Source: DUZB01 sp963747555
GTDB taxonomy: Bacteria > Desulfobacterota > DSM-4660 > Desulfatiglandales > Desulfatiglandaceae
Length of the DNA stretch: 64,000 bases
Direction: 5' to 3'
Assembly (NCBI GenBank): GCA_963747555.1
Contig: CAVVFZ010000023.1
Coordinates: 186,001 to 250,000, forward strand
The notes below the pieces were generated by a model that was not told the DNA's origin, searched no databases, and was given only the letters and a program-made list of their open reading frames with translations. Of this stretch, positions 54,263-62,206 are shown one piece after another. Both the position numbers and the translations under genes were made by a program. Position 1 is the stretch's first letter. The number at the start of each line of letters is the position of its first letter.

Positions 54263-55630
54263 ATGAAACAGCGAATTCTGGTAGTTGACGACGATATCGG
54301 TTTTTTGGACACCATCCGGCGAGGGTTAATCACCTCAGGGTTCAGGAACATAAGGGCGGAGGCCGACCCCAGGATAGCCGCTGCCGACATCGAGAGCGGA
54401 GAAGCTTACGACCTCGCCCTGATCGATGTCAGCATGCCGGGGATGAATGGAGATGAACTGCTGCAGCGGATCATCAAAGCAAGCCCGGAAACCGAATGCA
54501 TTATGGTGACGGCTCATGACGATGCCCGAATGGCGGTCAAATGTCTCAAACTTGGCGCATACGACTACCTCGTGAAGCCGATGTCGAAAGAGGACCTGAT
54601 GTCCTCCATCGAAAGGGCATTGGAAAGAAAGCGAAATCTGGAAATCCTCAACCTGACAAAACACGGCAGCCTGCCCGAAATACGAAACAGGGAAGCTTTC
54701 GAGCCGATTATCACCCAGTCGACGAGCATGCTCCGGATATTGAAAGAAGCGGAGTTGCATGCCGAAAGCGACATTCCAATTCTGATCACCGGCGAAACAG
54801 GGACCGGTAAGGAACTCCTCGCCAAGGCGATTCATGCGTCAAGCAGCCGAGCAACCTCCGTTTTTATGCCCCTCAACATGGGATCGCTGACCGCCACCCT
54901 GTTCGATGCCGAGTTTTTCGGTCACAAAAAGGGGGCGTTTACCGGGGCCGAAAACGACCACTCCGGCTATCTGGAAACCGCCAACCGGGGGACGCTTTTT
55001 CTGGATGAAATCGCCAATCTGGCGTCCGACCTTCAGGGAAAACTGCTCCGGGTGTTGCAAGAAGGCGAATTCATGAAAATCGGCACCGCCACCCCCCGCA
55101 GGGTCGATGTGCGCTTCATCTCGGCCACCAACGCGGATGTAGACCGCCTGATGCGCCAAAACCTCTTCCGCAGAGACCTGTACTACCGACTCCGGGGGGG
55201 CTGGATCAACCTCCCGCCCCTGAGGAAACGCAAAGAGGACATTCCGCTGCTGGCAAAGAGCTTCATCCGAAAATTCGCCGGCGCAGCCCATCCGGGCATC
55301 GATCCGGAGGCGTTGCAAATGCTCATGGATTACAACTATCCCGGAAATATCCGCGAGCTCAAAGCGATCATTCAATCCGCACTGAATCTTGCTCAGGGAG
55401 GGTCCATTTGCTCAAGGCACCTCGCCCCCGACCTGCACGGTTTCGAACCGTCCGACAGGGCAACGTCCCCGCAGGTTTCCGGGGCCAAGCAGTCCCTTTG
55501 GCAGGTTGAAAAATCCCACATCATGGAGATCTATCGTCAGACCGGGCAAAACAAGTCGCAAACAGCTCGTATCCTGGACATTGCCCTGAACACGCTGAGA
55601 AAGAAGCTTGAGTCGTATGGGATGGACTAA
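54263..55630 (+). CDS. Sigma-54-dependent response regulator (NtrC family)
   Basis: 455 residues. The receiver (residues 1-120) has the Asp in LALIDVSMPGM and Lys in YLVKPMSKED. The AAA+ domain has Walker A ITGETGTGKELLAKAIHASS, the sigma-54 contact loop GAFTGAEN, Walker B TLFLDEIANL and the R-finger region MRQNLFRRDLYYRL. A Fis-type HTH ends it (QTGQNKSQTARILDIALNTL). It activates sigma-54 promoters when phosphorylated by the kinase just upstream. A matching promoter lies 205 bases downstream. Confidence 0.94.
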   Translation: MKQRILVVDDDIGFLDTIRRGLITSGFRNIRAEADPRIAAADIESGEAYDLALIDVSMPGMNGDELLQRIIKASPETECIMVTAHDDARMAVKCLKLGAYDYLVKPMSKEDLMSSIERALERKRNLEILNLTKHGSLPEIRNREAFEPIITQSTSMLRILKEAELHAESDIPILITGETGTGKELLAKAIHASSSRATSVFMPLNMGSLTATLFDAEFFGHKKGAFTGAENDHSGYLETANRGTLFLDEIANLASDLQGKLLRVLQEGEFMKIGTATPRRVDVRFISATNADVDRLMRQNLFRRDLYYRLRGGWINLPPLRKRKEDIPLLAKSFIRKFAGAAHPGIDPEALQMLMDYNYPGNIRELKAIIQSALNLAQGGSICSRHLAPDLHGFEPSDRATSPQVSGAKQSLWQVEKSHIMEIYRQTGQNKSQTARILDIALNTLRKKLESYGMD

Positions 55631-55835
55631 GCCTGCAGAAACAGCATAGTCAGAAATTGCACACTTCTATCCAACGTTCCGTAATTCCTATATAATCTGT
55701 TTTATTGTAGGCAATTTTTGCACCCCGCCCCTTGTTTTGGAAAGTGGCCCTTCTCGATTGAAAGCCCTGCTTAAAACCACTCAAATAGCTGATTTCACAA
55801 CCTATTACATTGCAATTAGACTTGCCGTCGGAGTG

Positions 55836-55851
55836 TGGAACGGGTCTTGCT
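55836..55851 (+). promoter_or_regulatory. Sigma-54 (-24/-12) promoter upstream of the PilZ gene
   Basis: TGGAACGGGTCTTGCT matches the consensus TGGCACG-N4-TTGCW with one mismatch, and the invariant GG and GC are exactly ten bases apart. It is in the 306-base gap after the NtrC-type gene and 86 bases before the PilZ start. I saw no obvious activator-binding dyad upstream; the rest of the gap holds no gene. Confidence 0.75.
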
Positions 55852-55936
55852 GTAATGGTTATTGCGGATCGCCGAACTGAACCGTTAATTCCGAAAATCT
55901 ATCCAAACAGGCGATTCAGTGACGAAGGAGGGCTGG

Positions 55937-56330
55937 ATGAACATGGGAAAAAAGAGAATTTCCCCGCTATCGGGTAAGTGCGGAGATGGCTCAAATTTCG
56001 AATCCACCAGGAGTCACTTTTTGCTCGATCAAGAACATCGGGGAAAACGGCCTTGCCCTCGATTATCAACCAATAGAAAACGATCCATTCAGGTCGGACT
56101 CCATCGATATCATCTCACACGGCTGCTACGGTCTCCACATTTCAAACATCTCCTGTCAAACCGTTTATGATATCGGAAGGCTGATGGAGAATCAGTCGTT
56201 CAGTGGAGGGGAACTGCGCACGAGGGGCCTGAGATTCGTCGACCTTACCAATGAACAAAAAGAAAAACTGGGATTATTGATGAACTTTTTCAGCCACAGT
56301 TCCTGCGAACCCCATCAGGGAAACAGGTGA
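55937..56330 (+). pseudogene. PilZ-domain protein, frame break near the start
   Basis: AAGGAGG sits 5 bases before the ATG at 55937 (MNMG...). Skipping one G in the GGG at 55945-55947 gives EKREFPRYRVSAEMAQISNP, with the arginine motif that PilZ domains use for cyclic-di-GMP, though the usual RXXXR is only partly kept. Next come SIKNIGENGLALDY (the D/N-x-S-x-x-G region is degenerate) and LRTRGLRFVDLTNEQKEKLG. About 130 residues, a single PilZ domain. Without repair the first ATG in frame is 55986 and the arginines are lost. Likely target of the sigma-54 promoter. Confidence 0.7.
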
Positions 56331-56507
56331 TTTTGGGTGATGCGTCGTATTTGAGCGCCGTTGCTCGAATCGACTAATCTTAATCCGATAGATGTTGATT
56401 CACAACGGAGCGGTTTGATCAGCAAGCTTCACCTGAGAGGATTTTCTCTTGTTGCCTCTCAACCAATAACCACACCCAAGTAAAACTGCAGTTTTCCTCC
56501 GATAAAA

Positions 56508-56856
56508 ATACAGTATTCACCCCATTGTCTCCCCTGGTTAAAAACACTAAAGTGCCTATAAGGGGCGTTTTTGCTTCTTTCATAGACACAAAGACAAACC
56601 TTGGCATTGGCCAATATTTCTGTAGAGCTGTAAATGCGTTTAGCAGGTGCACCGAATAAAAAAAAGAGAGCGGCATCTGCAAAAGCCAAACCTCGAGCGA
56701 TCGGGGGACGGAAAAACCGCGGGGCTCATGTAACCGGCACCAGGGAAGCCTGCGGGTTTTAGTTACTAAGAATACAGTATGCAACCCATTGTCTTCCCTG
56801 GTCGGAAGCGCTAATTGCTATACCGCATGGTCCTTTCATAGACACAAAGACAAACC
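56508..56856 (+). repeat. Direct repeat of riboswitch leader sequence
   Basis: 56508-56601 and 56772-56856 are imperfect copies. Both open with ATACAGTAT, share CCCATTGTCTnCCCTGG and end in the identical TTTCATAGACACAAAGACAA plus ACC. The first copy then diverges and lacks the GGACGGAAA core, so it is a truncated third riboswitch leader. The second runs into the complete riboswitch at 56831. Confidence 0.75.
56672..56766 (+). ncRNA. GEMM-I (cyclic-dinucleotide) riboswitch, first of tandem pair
   Basis: It follows the GEMM-I plan: AAAAGCC (56681-56687) pairs with GGGTTTT (56754-56760) as P1. Then come AAACC and the P2 hairpin CCTCGA-GCGA-TCGGGG (56691-56706) with a GNRA tetraloop, the GGGACGGAAA core, and a second arm starting CCGCGGGG and closing AGCCTGCGG. 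GEMM-I RNAs bind cyclic-di-GMP, or 3',3'-cGAMP in some deltaproteobacteria. It stands upstream of the second copy and the FKBP gene. Confidence 0.7.
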
Positions 56857-56930
56857 CATCGTGAGGTGGGGACGGAAAGCCACGGATCTCATGAAGACAG
56901 CTGGGTGGACACACTGCCCCACAAATTTAA
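56831..56930 (+). ncRNA. GEMM-I (cyclic-dinucleotide) riboswitch, second of tandem pair
   Basis: ACAAAGACAAACC, then P2 CCCATC-GTGA-GGTGGG (56855-56870, GNRA loop), GGACGGAAAGCCACGG and GACAGCTGGGTGG, a close fit to the GEMM-I consensus. CCAC (56880-56883) pairs with GTGG (56905-56908) as P3. CCCCAC at 56917-56922 can pair with GTGGGG at 56866-56871, inside P2, a possible switching helix just before the AAAGGAGGT ribosome-binding site. This suggests control of FKBP translation. Confidence 0.82.
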
Positions 56931-56945
56931 AGGAGGTACAACAAA

Positions 56946-57930
56946 TTGTTAAAAGCGAGGAGTACGAGACTGTTCATGTTTTTATGCGTTTGGATTATGG
57001 CAACGCCGTATGTTTTTGCTGCGGAACCCGCGACGGCACTGGAGAATCAAAATCAAAAGGAAAGCTACAGCATCGGTTATCAGGTCGGGCGCAGCATGAC
57101 GACCGACGGCGTCAACGTCGATATGGAGAAGCTTATCCAGGGCCTGCAGGATGCCGTCAGCAACAAACAGCCCCTTCTGACCGATGAAGAGATGAAAACG
57201 CTCATCGTGGACCTCAAGAAGAGGGCACGCGAAATCCAGATGAGAAAAATCCAGGAGCAGATTGTCGAAAACGCAAAGGAGTCGGAGAAGTTTCTGGAGG
57301 AGAATAAGAAGAAGGAAGGCATCAAAACCACCAAGAGCGGCCTCCAGTACAAGGTGTTGAAGGAGGGTAACGGGAGCTCCCCCGGCCCGGAAGACTTCGT
57401 CACGGTCAACTATAAAGGCACGTTTATAGACGGAAAGGAATTCGACAGCTCCTACGCAAAAGGCGAGCCGGCAAAAATTCAGGTCGATGGCGTCATCAAG
57501 GGCTGGACCGAGGCATTGCCCATGATGAAGGTTGGCTCCAAGTGGGAGCTTTTTGTCCCCCCGGACCTTGCCTATGGAAGGGGCGGTCTCGGTCAGAAGA
57601 ATTCCACCCAACAAGGTTCTCGTTTTTGAGATGGAACTGGTCGGGGTCGAAAAAGGGGATAAAGCGGCACAGCCTTCGAGCCCACGGATCGCCCAGACAC
57701 GCACGGTGAGAAAAATGAACCTCATGGGGGAAATAGTGAAAGCAAGACATGGATACATCATACAGGCCAAGCGGGGCGATGTACCCACTGAGATGTATAC
57801 GATCCTCAATCCAAATCCCAAGGTATTGGACGAGTTCGTAAAAAACCAGAAGACCGTTCCCATTGAGGTCCGGAGTGTTTCAGGTGACAACGTGAACATC
57901 GAGAAGATCGACGGCAAGGCCTATCCTTAA
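56946..57930 (+). pseudogene. Secreted FKBP-type peptidyl-prolyl isomerase, one frame break
   Basis: A TTG start ten bases after a full Shine-Dalgarno (AAAGGAGGT), then a signal peptide (LFMFLCVWIMATPYVFA). An FKBP_N dimerisation region (SYSIGYQVGRSMTTDG) and the FKBP domain (DFVTVNYKGTFIDGKEFDSS, VIKGWTEALPMMKVGSKWEL) follow. The frame breaks near 57598; skipping one A restores RIPPNKVLVFEMELVGVEKG. About 90 further residues extend past the normal Mip/FkpA end (IVKARHGYIIQAKRGDVPTE). Periplasmic or outer-membrane foldase. It is under the tandem riboswitches and next to an exported copper oxidase it might help fold. Confidence 0.85.
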
Positions 57931-58098
57931 ACATTCAGGCTAACCCGTGGCCAAACCGAAAAAATTAAATTTCTCATCGGGAGTAAATCGAACATGAAAT
58001 TCTGAGAGGAGGTAAAAAGAAACGGAATCAGCAAGAGGGTTTATTGGTTTTTTGATGAGATGAATGGTAAGAAATTGAATCGAAAGGAGACCAGAAAA

Positions 58099-60559
58099 AT
58101 GAAAAAGAGGATTATTGTAATGATGAGTGTGGCAGCGTTCCTGCTCACTGTCGCCAATGCGGGCGCGGTGAAACGTTACTGCGCCGGCACTGCTCAATAC
58201 CGAGCCAGCTTCCGATGCAAACACTCCTGCCGGTGGCAGGAGATATCCCGAAGTTGTAGATCAGTTGCCGGAGGCTAAGATAACATAATGGTTGTAACGA
58301 TGCGATCGAGGCACACCGGCTTATAATATCCATTTGAGGGAATTCCAGGCGCAGATTCTGCCCAGCACGGGCGTCCCGCTGGCGGTTCCGGCTGACTACT
58401 GCCCCCAACACCCGTCGTCGGTCTGGGGCTACTACTGATACCGATGCACGACGATCGCATGCGGATGCGGCTGCATGTCCGCCCCAGCTACCTCGGTCCG
58501 GTCGTCGTGGCGGAGAGAGGACTCCGACTCACCCGACATACATAAATGAATTGCCTGTCAATGGCTTTGTGCAGGCCAACCTGCTGCCCATAGATCAGAC
58601 GCTCGACTGGGCAAACCCTTTAGGCGATACAGGGTCCTACGGGTTGCGATCCGGGAAACACCGGGCCTTTACCAACCCGACATGCGGTCATGCTGCCATA
58701 CGCGGGCCCGTTGCCTGATTCAGTACACATCCATGGCGGCGAGGTAGCGCCGGCCTGGGACGGCGGGCCTGATTCCTGGTTTACGCACGAATCTGATAGC
58801 ACACGCCCACAGCACTGCATAGGATTTCAGCGGCAACACTTACGAGTACCTAAACGGACAGCAGGAGGCAACGATCTGGTTCCATCCCCATGGCTTCGGC
58901 ATCACGCGGCTGAACGTGTTCGCGGGTATGGCAGGCGTTTACGCCATAATGGATCCGGGAGGACCAAGTGCACCGCTTGCCACCATGCCGGCGTTCCCAC
59001 AGCATGACATCCCGCTCATCATCCAGGACAGGAGTTTCGACACGACCGGCCAGATTTTCTACAACCTGGCATCGAACCCTCAACCCAACCCGACGGTCCA
59101 CCCCTTCTGGATTCCGGAGTTCATCGGAGACGCCATCTGCGTGAACGGAAAGACCTGGCCGAATCTGAACGTGGAGCCCAGGCAATACCGCTTCCGCCTC
59201 TTGGACGGCTCCAATGCACGGTTCTATGACCTTACGCTCAATGCGGTTATGGCAAATAAAAATAAACCGAACAAAACGAGCAACATGAATATGCCCTTCA
59301 TCGCCATTGCCACGGACGACGGCTATCTCGCAGACCGCCGTCTCAACGCCCAACATCCTCATTGCGCCGGGCGAGCGCTATGAGGTCATCGTGGATTTCG
59401 CGGCGACTTCCCGTCGGGACCAGGTCATTATGATGAATTCGGCGCGGACTCCGTACCCGGGCGGCGATGCAAAACCCACGGCGGGAGGCACCGATACCGT
59501 CATGCAATTCACTGGTTGCTGGCCAGATACCTCAATACCACCATAGCAGCTGGGACAGTCCTCAGAACGCTACAACTAACCCCATCGATCCGGTCATCAT
59601 GGTTCACTCCCTACCGTTCCGCTGTAATCACCAGCGCCGCAACTGAAAATATCGTTCGCCAGTTGACCCTGAACGAGGTGATCGGTCCGGGAGGCCCGCT
59701 CGAACTGGTCGTGAACAACTCGAAATACAATCTGAATAGACCACCGGATGCTTTGCCTGGCACCACCGGGGTAGTGCTCTGCCGCGAAACAGAGCTTCCG
59801 GCGGTGGGGGACACCGAAATATGGGAAATTATCAACATCACGGCCGATGCGCACCCGATGCATACGCACCTTGTGAGCTTCCAGCTCCTGGACCGCACGC
59901 CGTTCACGTCCGTCATGGATCAATCAGTATGACGCCCTGCTTCTTGCCAATGGCGTGCTCCCGGGGAGGCGGTCCTCCGAACCAGTACAGTTCGGGGAAC
60001 GCCGACGGCGCGATCGGTGGCAACCCGGCAATCGCCTTTTCTGCAGAACAAGCGGACGCTTCCGCTGCCGTATGAGATGGGCTGGAAGGATACCGTCATC
60101 ACCTATCCCGGGAGAGGTAACCCGGATAGTAGTTCGGTGGGCGCCTCAGGACGCGCCGGTGACAGGTACGCCCTAGTGGACCGTGCGGGACCGGTGGCCA
60201 GGGTGCCGGCCTGTACAGATGGCTGTGTGCCAGGGGAAGGAAGCAATCTTATCCTTTCGACCCGGCTGCACTCGTTAGTGGCGTGGGCTATGTCTGGCAT
60301 TGCCATATCCTCGATCACGAAGACAACGAGATGATGCGTAACTATACCGTGGAATGGCAAGACAAAGCATAGCGATTATCCTGTCATGGGAGACCTCAAT
60401 AACGACGGTTGCGTCGGACGCTCTGATTACAATATGCTGATCGCGGCCATCCGAAGTCGAAATACTGACCCCGCAATTCATGATATCAACGGTGACGGCG
60501 TCGTAACCACAGCGGATGTCAGCGCGATAGCGCAGCTGTTCGAGCAGAATTGTCCTTAA
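58099..60559 (+). pseudogene. Exported multicopper oxidase with C-terminal dockerin, many frame breaks
   Basis: Starts MKKRIIVMMSVAAFLLTVAN (signal peptide) after AAGGAG. Pieces in all three frames give YNIHLREFQAQILP, NELPVNGFVQANLLPI, and all four copper motifs: VHIHGGEV, IWFHPHGFG, AHPMHTHLVSF and VWHCHILDHEDNEMMRNY. They lie in the correct order for a laccase/CotA/bilirubin-oxidase-type enzyme. The end, after skipping one base at the TAG, runs KASDYPVMGDLNNDGCVG into a type I dockerin (the two calcium loops are DLNNDGCVGRSDY and DINGDGVVTTADV). At least ten frame changes are needed. It oxidises Cu(I), Mn(II) or phenols with oxygen when intact. Either decayed or badly sequenced. Confidence 0.85.
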
Positions 60560-60585
60560 GGAAATCGAGAGAGTATATTAACATC

Positions 60586-60613
60586 CTTCCCATCCCATAA
60601 AAGGGATGGGAAA
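60586..60613 (+). terminator. Hairpin after the dockerin stop
   Basis: TTCCCATCCC (60587-60596) pairs perfectly with GGGATGGGAA (60603-60612) around a six-base AT-rich loop. No T-tract follows; it lies 27 bases after the stop and 58 before the next gene. Confidence 0.5.
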
Positions 60614-60670
60614 GATTCATTGAGCCAGGATTAATTTTAAACAAGAGTAAAATAAAGCGAGGAATAAAAA

Positions 60671-61364
60671 ATGAAAAAAGTTATTTTGTTATTGAGCGTG
60701 GGTATTTCCCTGATCTTAGCTGCCGGGCCGGCTTTTGGCTTCAGTCTGTGGCTGGATCCTGTGTCCCAACAAATTTACGAAAATAGTACTGCTTCAGTTA
60801 ATCTGTGGGTGGGAGAACTTAATGGTGATTTTGCTCTTGATAGTGGAACAAGTGAACATCCCAGCCTTGGGGCATATGACTTGAGTATCCTTTTTAACGA
60901 TACTATTTTGGGTTTTAACAATGCAGTTTTCACAGATTTTCTGGATGTGACAGTTGATAACGTGGCCTATGGAAGCAACACTTTTGCTCAGGAATTTTCT
61001 CCAGGATATTTGATCCTGTCCGGATTTTCTGATTATTATGGGACAGAACCCGCCCCTGCTACGCAGGCATCCTCAGGAATGCTTGCAACTATTTTTTTCG
61101 ATGGAATAGCTCCCGGGATTTAGCTTTCTGGACCTGCAAGTAGATTTTTTTGGTGTGAGCACCCTGGGGGGCGCTCCTATGTCCTTTTTTGCATACAATG
61201 CGGAGGATTACCCTTATTACGAGTCTGCTGGGGGTGATTCGATTATTGGCGCCGACATAACTGTAGCGCCGGTCCCCGAACCTGCGACCATGCTGCTTCT
61301 CGGGATAGGTCTGGTAGGTTTGGCCGGATTTCGCAGAAAGAAATATACGAAGAGACAAGCATGA
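60671..61364 (+). pseudogene. PEP-CTERM exported protein with cohesin-like domain, one frame break
   Basis: Signal peptide (VILLLSVGISLILAAGPAFG), then a beta-rich domain: VSQQIYENSTASVNLWVGEL, LGAYDLSILFNDTILGFNNA, SGMLATIFFDGIAPG, the layout of cohesin-like domains frequent in PEP-CTERM proteins. One extra base near 61120; skipping it joins FSFLDLQVDFFGVSTLGG. The sorting tail VPEPATMLLLGIGLVGLAGF then RRKK is a standard PEP-CTERM for exosortase. The restored protein has about 230 residues. It directly follows the dockerin-bearing oxidase. Confidence 0.82.
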
Positions 61365-61417
61365 TGGGATAGATGGTGGGGTAAGCTTCGCACTTGCTCT
61401 TTCAAAGGAGGAATTGC

Positions 61418-62026
61418 ATGAAAAAATTGTTCATGATTTTATCTCTGCTTGCCGGCCTGGGCCTCGGTCCGGCAGCCAACGCAAGGGCTGCTCCAATCGA
61501 TTTTGGTATCGATGGGCCCAATTCGAATGTGTCGGTCACCGGCACCTGGCTCGGCACCATATCGCCGTCCCTCGATGCTGATCTTGATTCCCGGATTTTT
61601 TCACTGGGGGATGGGGAAAGCTACTCGTTTGACTTTTTTACATTAACTGTGGATCCTGCCTGCTGGGGCATCGGCGTGGGAAGTGCCTCTGTTGTGGCTA
61701 CCCTGGCCTTTGAGTCCCCTTCCGGGTCTGGTTCTGTTACTGGTGAAGGAGAGGCTTGGTGGCTTACCATCTTCGGCGCATTGTCAGGGGGGAAACTGAT
61801 CTGGGACGAAAATCTGCCTCAGACCGTCGTTCTTACAAGCGGCGAATATTTCGATGTGGACTATAGCGATATCTGCGCATTCGGCCCTGGCGACTCGGCT
61901 ACTGTGCAGGCGATTGTTACGGCCCATGAAGCCGCCCCGGTTCCTGAACCTGCGACCGTGCTGCTTCTGGCGTCAGGTCTGCTTGGACTGGCAGGACTCG
62001 GGCGAAGGTTCAAGAAAACAACCTGA
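61418..62026 (+). CDS. PEP-CTERM exported protein
   Basis: 202 residues from the ATG at 61418 after AAGGAGG. Signal peptide (LFMILSLLAGLGLGPAANAR), an acidic beta-rich middle (TGTWLGTISPSLDADLDSRI) with no named domain, and the tail VPEPATVLLLASGLLGLAGL with basic end GRRFKKTT. Exosortase would cut at PEP and anchor or release it at the surface. No exosortase gene is in the window. The frame is intact, unlike its neighbours. Confidence 0.88.
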   Translation: MKKLFMILSLLAGLGLGPAANARAAPIDFGIDGPNSNVSVTGTWLGTISPSLDADLDSRIFSLGDGESYSFDFFTLTVDPACWGIGVGSASVVATLAFESPSGSGSVTGEGEAWWLTIFGALSGGKLIWDENLPQTVVLTSGEYFDVDYSDICAFGPGDSATVQAIVTAHEAAPVPEPATVLLLASGLLGLAGLGRRFKKTT

Positions 62027-62206
62027 TCAGGGTCAAGGTCCGGTTGATTAATGTTACAGTGCAGAGGGGCCTTATGGGTGGCCCCTCCCTGCACTGGATC
62101 ACTGTTAATATAATCCTGTTGCACTTGAACAATATTTCAGTTTGAAGCATTAATACGTTTAAAATATGTATTTATTATTGAATTTGATATGAGAGCGACC
62201 CTGGAT

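Noticed and set aside
56419..56784. Minus-strand 121-codon frame
   Set aside because: It runs antisense through the riboswitch region and its repeats; no start signal or family.
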